DNA of 7,829 nucleotides from Prochlorococcus marinus str. MIT 9215 (GCA_949486985.1 CATBLW010000273.1:1-7829); one strand, 5' to 3'; counted from the stretch's first letter, positions 1 to 6,420 are shown. Numbers and translations are program-made. The notes: generated from the sequence alone by a model not told the origin.

Positions 1-74
1 ATACCTTCTCACATCCAAGACAGTCGAACAAAGAACACCAGTGGTGGGAATGAATCTTGGCTTTTACAACCAAA

Positions 75-118
75 GCCTTCTAAGCAGTCGGTCGATGGTT
101 CGAATCCATCAGGGGGCG
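75..118 (+). repeat. 3' fragment of tRNA-Arg(UCU), left attachment-site repeat
   Basis: The anticodon loop CTTCTAA (77-83) holds anticodon TCT (79-81). It is followed by a variable region, a perfect T-stem GATGG/CCATC around loop TTCGAAT (99-105), and an acceptor 3' strand AGGGGGC plus G (111-118). The 5' side of the anticodon stem matches only at GC, and no D-arm or 5' acceptor strand is present in bases 1-74. This is therefore a tRNA 3' remnant, not a functional tRNA. A break at the anticodon stem-loop is typical of att sites in tRNA genes. A small inverted repeat, GGCTTT/AAAGCC (59-64 with 72-77), overlaps its left edge. Confidence 0.75.
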
Positions 119-129
119 TCGTTTGTACC

Positions 130-158
130 AAGGGTTCTCAGCGATGCGGGGAGCCCTT
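130..158 (+). terminator. Imperfect hairpin downstream of the tRNA remnant
   Basis: Bases 130-139 can pair with 149-158 (AAGGGTTCTC against GGGAGCCCTT) in a 10-bp stem with two G:T pairs and a 9-base loop. A weakly T-rich stretch follows. It could be the old transcription terminator of the tRNA gene, or part of the integrase-binding region. Nothing in the sequence separates the two. Confidence 0.3.
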
Positions 159-179
159 CTTGATTGGGTGATACTTTTT

Positions 180-201
180 GTGGCCCAAAGTGTGGCCCAA
201 A
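180..201 (+). repeat. Tandem GTGGCCCAAA direct repeat, possible recombinase arm sites
   Basis: The decamer GTGGCCCAAA occurs at 180-189 and again at 192-201, one helical turn apart with a 2-base spacer. It lies about 60 bases inside the tRNA remnant and upstream of the terminase-like gene. Short direct repeats next to a tRNA core site are what arm-type sites of tyrosine recombinases look like. That role is inferred; the repeat itself is plain. Confidence 0.5.
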
Positions 202-259
202 TCGTCCTAGCGTGTGTCTAAACCTGGTTTTGCCGGCGGCTTTCACAGTCTGATTGGCC

Positions 260-622
260 ATGGGCAAGGCAACCAACGCCACGATGAAATCCCGAGTTGC
301 TGCGCTGAAGGATTTGATCCTCAGCTGCAGCTCCAACAGCACCTGCGTCGAACATGCGGCACTGGAGTCGGGGTTAAGCCGCCGTCAGTCGTACCGCTTG
401 CTGAAAACAGCATGGACTGAAGTCCGCGAAGACGTGAATGCCACTGGGCTTGATCGGCAGGAAATGCTCTGCTGGATCATTCACCAGCTGATGTCTGCTG
501 CCGGTGAAGGCGTCAAACACAGGCAGCCATCAGTGACTGTTGGCGCTTGCAAGGAGTTGGATTCGCTGCATGGGCTCGGGGTTAACAGCAGCAACCGTGG
601 TCGTCATGGCTGGCGGCGCTGA
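260..622 (+). CDS. Putative phage/satellite small terminase subunit (TerS-like, HTH)
   Basis: A 120-residue protein starting at ATG 260; an in-frame TTG at 254 would add two residues, and ATG is preferred. Residues about 8-24 form a helix (RVAALKDLIL). Residues about 28-50, ending in SGLSRRQSYRLLKTAW, look like a helix-turn-helix. The next part is helical (LDRQEMLCWIIHQLMSAA) and ends in RQPSVTVGACKELDSLHGL, which resembles the C-terminal 'AAvgAlkelnkLhGL' segment of phage small terminase subunits. TerS proteins form rings that select DNA for packaging. A lone terS without terL or capsid genes is a hallmark of phage satellites that divert helper packaging. The gene sits directly inside the left att repeat and converges on the next gene with a 21-bp gap. 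The alternative is a DNA-binding regulator of similar fold. The family assignment rests on motif pattern only. Confidence 0.55.
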   Translation: MGKATNATMKSRVAALKDLILSCSSNSTCVEHAALESGLSRRQSYRLLKTAWTEVREDVNATGLDRQEMLCWIIHQLMSAAGEGVKHRQPSVTVGACKELDSLHGLGVNSSNRGRHGWRR

Positions 623-643
623 TTTTCCGTAATTCTGTTTTCG

Positions 644-1093
644 TCAGAAGTAACGCCGGTAAGGGCGCCCGTCTTTCGTTCGATCCTCGGTGTATCGACC
701 GCCCCGTGGTCCGCGTTTTTCTATCGGCTTGTTATCGCTCGGGGCTGATTTGCCTATCCAGTCAGGCTTGCTTCCATCAGCCTTTAAGCCAGCTCGCAGG
801 CGTGTTGCTTCTAACCACTCCTTTTGTGCATGCTCTTCAGCCGTCAGTTCCTGGACGTAAGGCTTGTCAGGAGTGCCGGCATATTTCAAGGCCTCGTCAG
901 CTTCCTGCTGTTTCCGCCTTGCCTCTTCAGCTCTGCGAATTCTGCTGAGCTGTGGCCATTCTTGTTCCTGCTTATGGATGTCTTGCGCGAGCGGTAACTC
1001 GTAGGTCTTTGAAAACGCCTTGATGGCCGCCTTCCTCGTGACCAGGAAGACCACCAGCAGCGCGATGAATAGAAGAACGAGAACACCTTCAAT
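644..1093 (-). CDS. Small single-pass membrane protein with basic GPRGGRY C-terminus, hypothetical
   Basis: Function not recognised. From the first conventional start (GTG, 1052-1054) the protein has 136 residues. The open frame continues upstream to a stop at 1094-1096, and the added residues (IEGVLVLLFIALL) complete a transmembrane helix that the GTG start would cut in half. The true start is therefore probably upstream, perhaps ATT at 1091-1093, giving about 149 residues. After the helix and a TRKAAIK basic stop signal comes a charged, probably coiled region rich in Glu, Arg, Gln and Ala. The tail is RGPRGGRYTEDRTKDGRPYR, then RYF. A GPRGGRY...G..Y pattern recalls short basic adaptor motifs of virus-encoded proteins. 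The gene is convergent with the terminase-like gene, so it belongs to the element core rather than the host-type cargo. Confidence 0.6.
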   Translation of the reverse strand: MEGVLVLLFIALLVVFLVTRKAAIKAFSKTYELPLAQDIHKQEQEWPQLSRIRRAEEARRKQQEADEALKYAGTPDKPYVQELTAEEHAQKEWLEATRLRAGLKADGSKPDWIGKSAPSDNKPIEKRGPRGGRYTEDRTKDGRPYRRYF

Positions 1094-1096
1094 TCA

Positions 1097-1330
1097 TTCA
1101 GTGTTAGGGGCGGGTGGGTTGCCCGACCAGGTGCTGACTTTCCCTAAGTGCAGTTACGAAGGGAAAACCCGCCAATCCACTGCTGGGTCAGGGGGCTGCG
1201 CAAAGTCGTAATCAGATTGCGACTGTCAACTTCATTGCGTCAACTCTGATTGCCAAAACCTCATGGCGGGTTCGAATTCGAGTGCGCCGTCGATGTATTC
1301 GCACGCCTCCACTAGTCTGTTGAACTTGCA
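1097..1330. other. Non-coding region rich in inverted repeats
   Basis: No convincing gene is present. Nested inverted repeats occur: GGCGGGT (1109-1115) with ACCCGCC (1167-1173), and inside it TTTCCCT (1139-1145) with AGGGAAA (1160-1166). The two right arms are directly adjacent, so both stems could stack. Further on, AATCAGA (1210-1216) pairs with TCTGATT (1245-1251), and the interval holds two copies of a TTGCG...TCAAC motif. This could be a replication or recombination site, or a structured RNA. The right edge, near 1325-1331, is where transaldolase homology begins. Confidence 0.45.
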
Positions 1331-1924
1331 GGGCGCGATTCCTATCCCAGTCCTGAAGATCCTGGTGTGATTTCAGTGACCAGCATCTTCAACTATTTCA
1401 AGACGTATGGGTACAAAACCGAAATTATGGGAGCTAGCTTCCGCAATCTTGATGAGATCACTGAGCTTGCTGGTTGTGATCTATTGACCATTTCCCCGAA
1501 ATTGTTGGATCAATTGCGGAATAGCGATGCTGCGTTGATGCGCAAGCTCGATCCTGCGAATCTCGCTCCTATTGCTGAGCAAATGCATGTCGATCAGGTG
1601 CGCTTCATCTCAATGATGGCTGAAGATCGAATGGCCACTGACAAGCTCAGTGAAGGTATTAAAGGGTTCAGCAAAGCGATCGAAACTCTCGAGCAGCAGC
1701 TTGCGCACCGCTTGGCTCAGATAGAGGGTGGTTCAGCGTTCAGCCATGCCGTTCAAGAGATTTTCATGTTGAACGACTTCAACGGTGATGGCTGCATCAC
1801 CCGTGATGAATGGTTGGGAAGTGATGCGGTCTTTGACGCCCTCGATCAAGATCTTGACGGTCGTTTGACACCAGACGATGTGCGTTTGGGTTTTGGCGGT
1901 GCTTTGTCCTTGACCTCCGTTTGA
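1331..1924 (+). pseudogene. tal: Transaldolase C-terminal fragment with EF-hands, 5'-truncated
   Basis: The frame encodes GRDSYPSPEDPGVISVT and then the transaldolase phosphate-binding motif MGASFRN, followed by AGCDLLTISPKLL and DKLSEGIKGF, all typical of the C-terminal half of transaldolase. The tail carries two EF-hand loops, DFNGDGCITRDE and DQDLDGRLTPDD, an arrangement I associate with marine picocyanobacterial transaldolases. The open frame with a GTG at 1367 gives 185 codons, but homology runs upstream to about 1331 without an ATG. It then stops abruptly; an in-frame TAG lies at 1313-1315. Roughly the first half of the enzyme is missing, including the Schiff-base lysine region, so it cannot act in the pentose phosphate pathway. 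The remaining frame is intact, suggesting recent truncation. A functional copy must be elsewhere in the genome. Confidence 0.85.
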
Positions 1925-1954
1925 TCGAACTGGTTTAAGGCTTCAGACAGAAAG

Positions 1955-1984
1955 CACGCCCTCGCTCTATGAAGTGAGGGCGTG
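1955..1984 (+). terminator. Hairpin after the transaldolase fragment
   Basis: A perfect 9-bp GC-rich stem, CACGCCCTC (1955-1963) with GAGGGCGTG (1976-1984), begins 30 bases after the transaldolase stop. One more C:G pair and a G:T pair are possible inside. No T-run follows, so it is a weak intrinsic terminator at best. It is probably the native 3' end of the transaldolase transcript that travelled with the fragment. Confidence 0.55.
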
Positions 1985-2007
1985 TCATTCGTTGATGTGA
2001 GTGCTTC

Positions 2008-2136
2008 ATGCGGGACACCAAAGATCGCATCTGGGAGATTCGCTGATTGGCCGGTTTCGATCACTATGCCGATCAGATAGAACGCCGGCATGGGGCTAGA
2101 AGATATGGCTTATCTGCAATAAAAGATAAGAGCTAA
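2008..2136 (+). pseudogene. Possible small decayed ORF with in-frame TGA
   Basis: From ATG 2008 the frame reads MRDTKDRIWEIR, then TGA (2044-2046), then continues as LAGFDHYADQIERRHGARR to a TAA at 2134-2136. The residues after the stop look protein-like, but I do not recognise a family. It lies in the 380-bp stretch between the transaldolase fragment and the first protease, where I see nothing else apart from AT-rich DNA just before 2307. This may be chance. Confidence 0.2.
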
Positions 2137-2306
2137 TCCCACATCGTTGATGACGATAAATTGTTGGCAACTCAATTTAGACCTCGGTGTGGTGTCTTTC
2201 AAAAGAACGCATTTGCGCGCGACTCCTGCTAAGTATGTTAAGTTTCGTTAACCTTTAGCTGAGATAAAAAAACGTGCTATTATTTAATTGTGAATTTTTA
2301 AACTCT

Positions 2307-3539
2307 ATGAAATCTCCTAGGTTTCTCTTTGTTGCAGGAACACTTTTTGTTTCTGGGATTTCTACTTTGCCGGCCTATGCAGCAGACGACGTTGTAAATA
2401 ATTCTTCTAGTTCTAGCAAAACTTTAAGTACTCGAGAAGCCTTAGTAAAGCTTAAAAATTCAAAACCGTTTCCTAGGCAAACGGGTAATCAAAAACCAAG
2501 ATTTGAGTCTTCTGTAAAAGGTGCTTCTGGATTTTCGCGGAGCAGTGACGGAGGACGTGAAAGATCTAGGTCTGCCAGAAATTCAGGGTCTAGAGCATAT
2601 GGCTCTTTTGGCATTCCTTACACGTCTACGAGGGTCAGAGTTGGAAATGTTTCTGGAACTTCCTCTTCTAAAAAAGGATATTTATCTGCTACTTACCCTT
2701 ATCGTCCTGCTGGCCTTTTGATCTCTAGCGGTGGTGCTTGCAGTGCTCAATTAATTGGCCCATCTATTCTAATCACAGCAGCTCATTGTGTCGGGCCTTT
2801 CGGAGAAAAGAGATTTTTTAGCGATTTTACTTTTTACCCTGGAGTTTATGAAGATAGTAGCGAAACTAATATTCCTTACGGCACTTGGACTTCTGTTAAC
2901 GAAGTTCTTCCAGGGCCTTGGTACAGGGGGACAGATTCTGGATCGGGGGCTTGCAGGAATAATGATCTTGCAATAGTAGTCTTAAATAAAAACAGTAAGG
3001 GTGAATTTCTAGGCGATAAAATTGGTTGGTATGGATACTCGTGGGGTAACTATTCTTTCCTGAATAGCTCAAAGACAAAAAGATCAACCGCTGCTGTCAC
3101 CACTCTGGGATATCCAGGGCTTCTAGATAATGGAAAGATTATGCAACGGCAGGATGGTCCTGCATACTTAGCTACCTGTTCTGGTGGTGGAAAACAGATT
3201 TATCAAGGATCAAACTTTACCGGTGGCTCAAGTGGTGGTGCCTGGTTGGTTAACTTTGGTTCAATAGGTAAAGGTTTACCATCTCTCTCTGGAGGGGCTT
3301 CGAAAGGATCCAAAGCCAATCAAGCAGTTGTCGGAGTAACATCTTGGGGTGCTTCAGACCCCAATGCCAGAAAAGACAATTGGTCCTCTCGGTTCGGTAG
3401 AAATAAAGAATATACAAAGAAGAGCTATAAGACAAAACATAGTAAAATGGTTGGTCAAGGAAACATTGGGTCCCTGCTTAATTCAATCTGTAAGGTAGGC
3501 GAGAAAAACAGTTATTATAATCTGGGTTATTGCAAATAA
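2307..3539 (+). CDS. Secreted trypsin-like (S1) serine protease, paralogue 1
   Basis: A 410-residue exported protease. ATG 2307 is chosen because it places a textbook signal peptide at the N-terminus (MKSPRFLFVAGTLFVSGIST, cleavage near AYA-ADD); a GTG at 2274 would spoil it. A Ser/Arg-rich prosegment (about 27-100) ends in SRAYGSFGIPYTSTRV. The catalytic triad is visible: His160 in LITAAHC, Asp220 in NNDLAIVVL, Ser309 in TGGSSGGAW. A TSWG strand motif follows, as in chymotrypsin-fold enzymes. Six mature cysteines could form three disulfides, including the pair flanking the His. The C-terminus contains GNIGSLLNSIC. It should cleave proteins in the periplasm or outside the cell; the substrate is unknown. 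DNA is strikingly AT-rich at the start (18 G+C in 60 bases at 2401-2460), unlike the neighbours. A tandem paralogue follows 376 bp downstream. Confidence 0.85.
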   Translation: MKSPRFLFVAGTLFVSGISTLPAYAADDVVNNSSSSSKTLSTREALVKLKNSKPFPRQTGNQKPRFESSVKGASGFSRSSDGGRERSRSARNSGSRAYGSFGIPYTSTRVRVGNVSGTSSSKKGYLSATYPYRPAGLLISSGGACSAQLIGPSILITAAHCVGPFGEKRFFSDFTFYPGVYEDSSETNIPYGTWTSVNEVLPGPWYRGTDSGSGACRNNDLAIVVLNKNSKGEFLGDKIGWYGYSWGNYSFLNSSKTKRSTAAVTTLGYPGLLDNGKIMQRQDGPAYLATCSGGGKQIYQGSNFTGGSSGGAWLVNFGSIGKGLPSLSGGASKGSKANQAVVGVTSWGASDPNARKDNWSSRFGRNKEYTKKSYKTKHSKMVGQGNIGSLLNSICKVGEKNSYYNLGYCK

Positions 3540-3569
3540 AATAAACTTTTAAAAAGTTGTCAAACATAT

Positions 3570-3818
3570 TTAATTCAGGGGCCCTTGAGGCCCCTTTTTT
3601 TGACTTGTGCTCAGATTATTCATCTTGGATGCCCCCGCGTCAATAAGAGGGCTGGCACTCGACGGAGGCGTAAGCCGCATCGACTTGATGGAGGCATCCA
3701 GCAGCTGAGCTTTGAGATTTAGTTGCATTGCAGCAGCGCCATCACCAGTGATGTAATGCAGTTCTTGCATAAATCTGAAGCTTGTACGCAGTACTGATAT
3801 GGTCTTTTTGTACTTCAC
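3570..3818 (-). CDS. Doubtful hypothetical ORF between the two proteases
   Basis: An 82-codon frame from GTG 3818 contains a protein-like middle (FRFMQELHYITGDGAAAMQL, then NLKAQLLDASIKSM). The frame stays open further upstream to a stop at 3891-3893, about 107 codons in total, overlapping the promoter of protease 2. Its last codons run through the terminator of protease 1, which argues against a native 3' end. I do not recognise the family. It could be a gene remnant or simply a shadow. It is the only coding candidate in the roughly 310 bases between that terminator and protease 2. Confidence 0.25.
   Translation of the reverse strand: MKYKKTISVLRTSFRFMQELHYITGDGAAAMQLNLKAQLLDASIKSMRLTPPSSASPLIDAGASKMNNLSTSQKKGPQGPLN
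3577..3601 (+). terminator. Rho-independent terminator of protease 1
   Basis: The stem AGGGGCC (3577-3583) pairs perfectly with GGCCCCT (3589-3595) around loop CTTGA, and a seven-T run overlaps its end (3595-3601). It lies about 37 bases after the protease stop. This is a canonical intrinsic terminator, so the first protease is transcribed separately from the second. Confidence 0.9.
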
Positions 3819-3883
3819 TGTAGCTAGGGCTTTACAGCAAAGCTCAAATTTGGATTGCGGAATAGCAAAAGAGAAAATGCGTC

Positions 3884-3889
3884 TATAAT
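3884..3889 (+). promoter_or_regulatory. Candidate -10 box (TATAAT) for protease 2
   Basis: A perfect TATAAT lies 26 bases before the TTG start of the second protease, in AT-rich DNA, giving a predicted leader of roughly 20 bases. No good -35 hexamer is found at the usual spacing; TTGCGG at 3855-3860 is too far away. Many picocyanobacterial promoters depend mainly on the -10 box. Confidence 0.45.
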
Positions 3890-3915
3890 ACTAACGAAAT
3901 TTATTTCTTCCTCTT

Positions 3916-5169
3916 TTGAAAATTCAAATTCTTTCCGCAGTAGCAGCGAGCGTTGCTCTGCTTGGTGCAGGTGCTCCCGCACTCATGGCAGCAGAAGGCT
4001 TCACAGTAAAGGCACTTAGCGAAGGTGGATCAAGATTTAATTGGAGCTCCAACCTTAAAAGCAGGATGCCTATGCTGAAAAACCCTCCACGTGCCTCCTC
4101 AACTCGCTCACTCTCCGGTAGAGACGGCACACCGGGAGCTATATCGGGATCGGGTGAGCCAGGTAGGTCCAGAAATTCCAGATCCTACGGGACCTTAAAA
4201 TGGCCTTTCACCACATCCTTGGTGAAACCCATTACTAGTCCGAAAAAGAAGGATCGCAATAACGTCGCAACATCAGCGCGGCCCTTCTTAACTGCAGGCA
4301 AACTCTTCATGCAGTTTGGAAATAGCGGTTTTGTTTGCAGCGCATCGATGATCGGCAAAGGCATTGTGCTCACCGCAGCGCATTGTGTTTCTAAGTTTGG
4401 TGATGGCGCGACAGGATTTGCCGATAAAGTTTACTTTATTCCTGCAGCAACGAAGACAGCTAATGCAGGTTCTTCTGGTCCGATCGGGCGCTGGCTTGCT
4501 AAAGATATTGTTGTCCCTACTTGTTACATAAATGGCACTTGTAAAGCTACAAGTTCTAGTGGGGTTGTAACTAGTAATGATCTTGCCATCGTCATTCTTG
4601 GTGGTAAGAAAAGCAAATTGCCATACAGAAAAGGCGCTGGTTACTATGGCTATGGTTGGAACGGTTATGGGTTCACAAAAGGATCCGAATTCGCCAGTTC
4701 CAAGTCGATGGGAGAGATCACTCAGCTTGGATATCCTGCTGCGATCGGTGACAAATCGACCAATCGTGGTGGCGCGATGATTCGTACCGATTCCATGGCG
4801 ATGTACTCCGTACCTGCCTCAGGTGTTAAAAATCTGATATGGGGTAGTTCACAGACTGGTGGTGCTTCAGGTGGCCCACAGTTGGTCAACTTCGGCAACA
4901 AGCCAAACTACGGCTCAAGTGCCTCCGCAGGTACAAACTCTCTGCAGAATATTCTTGTTGGTACCACTAGTTGGGGTTACACAGATAAGGCCCTCAAAGT
5001 GATGGGTTCTTCCTGGTTTGGCACAAATACCGAGTTTGCCAGCGGTAGCTACAAGGACGATTCTGGCAAAGACTGGGGCGCTGGAAACATTGGTGCAATA
5101 ATGCGCTTCGTTTGCGGTAGTGGAAAAGGCTATCTTGACTATCAAGCTAAGGGCTGGTGCCGCAATTGA
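3916..5169 (+). CDS. Secreted trypsin-like (S1) serine protease, paralogue 2
   Basis: A 417-residue exported protease beginning at TTG 3916. This is the only start that gives the full signal peptide (MKIQILSAVAASVALLGAGA, then PALMAAEGF) with cleavage near residue 25. A basic Ser/Gly-rich prosegment (about 27-110) contains NSRSYGTLKWPFTT, matching the prosegment of the upstream paralogue. The triad is His156 in VLTAAHC, Asp222 in SNDLAIVIL and Ser318 in TGGASGGPQ. TSWG follows at 351-354, and the C-terminus has GNIGAIMRFVC. Cysteines 141 and 157 flank the His; the others (203, 209, 400, 415) are partly placed differently from paralogue 1. Base composition is visibly more GC-rich than paralogue 1, so the pair is either an old duplication or derives from different donors. 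It has its own promoter box and terminator. Confidence 0.85.
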   Translation: MKIQILSAVAASVALLGAGAPALMAAEGFTVKALSEGGSRFNWSSNLKSRMPMLKNPPRASSTRSLSGRDGTPGAISGSGEPGRSRNSRSYGTLKWPFTTSLVKPITSPKKKDRNNVATSARPFLTAGKLFMQFGNSGFVCSASMIGKGIVLTAAHCVSKFGDGATGFADKVYFIPAATKTANAGSSGPIGRWLAKDIVVPTCYINGTCKATSSSGVVTSNDLAIVILGGKKSKLPYRKGAGYYGYGWNGYGFTKGSEFASSKSMGEITQLGYPAAIGDKSTNRGGAMIRTDSMAMYSVPASGVKNLIWGSSQTGGASGGPQLVNFGNKPNYGSSASAGTNSLQNILVGTTSWGYTDKALKVMGSSWFGTNTEFASGSYKDDSGKDWGAGNIGAIMRFVCGSGKGYLDYQAKGWCRN

Positions 5170-5194
5170 ATCCTTAAATAATCAAAAGAATTGG

Positions 5195-5220
5195 GTGGAG
5201 ATTTATCTCCACTTTTTTTT
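5195..5220 (+). terminator. Rho-independent terminator of protease 2
   Basis: A perfect 7-bp stem, GTGGAGA (5195-5201) with TCTCCAC (5206-5212), has a TTTA loop and is followed by eight T (5213-5220). It lies about 25 bases after the protease stop codon. Confidence 0.9.
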
Positions 5221-5604
5221 GTTTCTTTCGAGCAAGAGTAAAGATTTTGGCAACACCGATGGGGTAATGAATTGGGGTGGACTCATGCGTGCTGCATGGT
5301 TCAAGGGGGTATGGAGACTGACTGGCTTATAATTATTGTTGCTGAATCCCAATCTCTGGGTGGTAATTGGTAGAGCTCTAGGGAGTTTATACTATTGAGC
5401 TATTTTTCTTTTTTCTTGGGCAGCTAAAAGGATTTATGTGGCTATGAGTTTCTGCTCTAGAAGTGGGTTTTATGATTGCTCTTGAGTTTAGGCTTTTGTA
5501 TTAGCTTGAATAGCTGTTTACGCAAGACATGAACTGCAGAAAAAATAATTTTTGGGATTTGATTTGTTATTGTATTTCATGGTTTCTTCTTCTTAATATG
5601 TTTT
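5221..5604. other. Intergenic region without a recognisable gene
   Basis: About 380 T-rich bases lie between convergent transcription units. I see a TATAAT at 5328-5333, a TATACT at 5388-5393 with TTGGTA 15 bases upstream, and a 21-codon ORF from ATG 5266. None is convincing alone. There is no clear terminator for the minus-strand gene that ends at 5605. A small RNA is possible but unsupported. Confidence 0.4.
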
Positions 5605-6420
5605 TTATTGCTCCTCAGTTAAAATTGATGGAGGGGCGGATGAATCGGGTAGTTCGAGGGATTCTGTAAGAGTGAATACTATTAGAGTATCTTTTTGAAT
5701 CTCAACCAAAGGTGGCACCTTTTGAGGACCTTTGTCGAAGAGTGCGCTTAAAAGGTTGATGCCAATGTCTACTCCAAGAACACCGATGAGTAGCGGCGGT
5801 ATATTAGAAGAAGAACTGTTCGATTGATTGTAGGTATCTGCTAAGGCAAACCCCAGAAGAGTTGGGATCAGGTTGGAGTTATTGACGTTTTCAAATATTG
5901 ATGATGTTTTTGACTGGGGAGGCTCGATGTACTCTCCATATTGTTCCGGTCGAATTTGGGCTGGTATTAATCTGCCGTCAACTTGGATGGGAACAGCAAG
6001 ACCGCGATAAACAATGCGTTCAATGCTGATTAAGTCACCTTGTTCTTTCTTTTGTATGATTGCTGAAACAATTGAATTCGACGGGATTGCGACCTCACCA
6101 TCGACGTCGTGAACATCTAGAGTAGTTAGTAGGGTAATTGGAAGGGAGTAACGTCTTTCTGGATCCATAAAAACGTCCATTAAGACGCGACACACAATGG
6201 CGCTATTTTTGGGTAATACAAATGAACCAGAATTCTCAAAATCCTTTTCTATTTCAAATTCTTTAATATCGATCGTTTCTATAATCTCTTCATTTCTTGA
6301 GGCGGTGTCGATTTCTTGGTTGTCGCTGACGGGTTGTGCGAATCCGGATTTAAATCCAATGCTGACAAGTGAAGTCGCACAGGCTAGAACCATGAGATGA
6401 GACGCTAGTCTTAGGTGCAA
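5605..6420 (-). CDS. Exported hypothetical protein with TrbI/VirB10-like beta segment
   Basis: A 271-residue protein from TTG 6420. An ATG ten codons in (6391-6393) is possible, but the TTG gives a signal peptide with a basic n-region (MHLRLASHLMVLACATSLVS), cleaved after about FAQ at residue 29. An acidic linker follows (about 32-64). Residues 65-155 form a beta-rich block (SFVLPKNSAIVCRVL, DGEVAIPSNSIVSAII, IVYRGLAVPIQVDGRLIPAQ) whose 'IP.nS.v.a.i' pattern resembles TrbI/VirB10-like domains and a common cyanobacterial exported family. Residues 185-228 are hydrophobic, and the end (PLVEIQKDTLIVFTLTESL) fits the same cyanobacterial family, in which a final strand precedes the tail. Function is unknown; an envelope role is inferred. 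It lies downstream of the broken oxidoreductase on the same strand, with a 67-bp gap, and is probably host cargo. Confidence 0.7.
   Translation of the reverse strand: MHLRLASHLMVLACATSLVSIGFKSGFAQPVSDNQEIDTASRNEEIIETIDIKEFEIEKDFENSGSFVLPKNSAIVCRVLMDVFMDPERRYSLPITLLTTLDVHDVDGEVAIPSNSIVSAIIQKKEQGDLISIERIVYRGLAVPIQVDGRLIPAQIRPEQYGEYIEPPQSKTSSIFENVNNSNLIPTLLGFALADTYNQSNSSSSNIPPLLIGVLGVDIGINLLSALFDKGPQKVPPLVEIQKDTLIVFTLTESLELPDSSAPPSILTEEQ

Noticed and set aside
40..118. Complete tRNA-Arg gene at the left end
   Set aside because: The D-arm and 5' acceptor strand are absent and the anticodon stem pairs only partly; only the 3' fragment is real.
886..1092. Overlapping minus-strand ORF starting MKVFSFFYSSRCWW
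   Set aside because: It is a frame-shifted reading of the membrane-protein gene; the other frame has the clean transmembrane helix and the GPRGGRY tail.
1262..1289. GGGTTCGAATTC followed by GCGCC, looking like a tRNA or tmRNA T-arm
   Set aside because: The five bases on each side of the T-loop-like sequence do not pair, and no acceptor or anticodon arm can be built around it.
1846..2091. Minus-strand ORF across the transaldolase 3' end
   Set aside because: It is antisense to the EF-hand region and the hairpin, with no recognisable motif.
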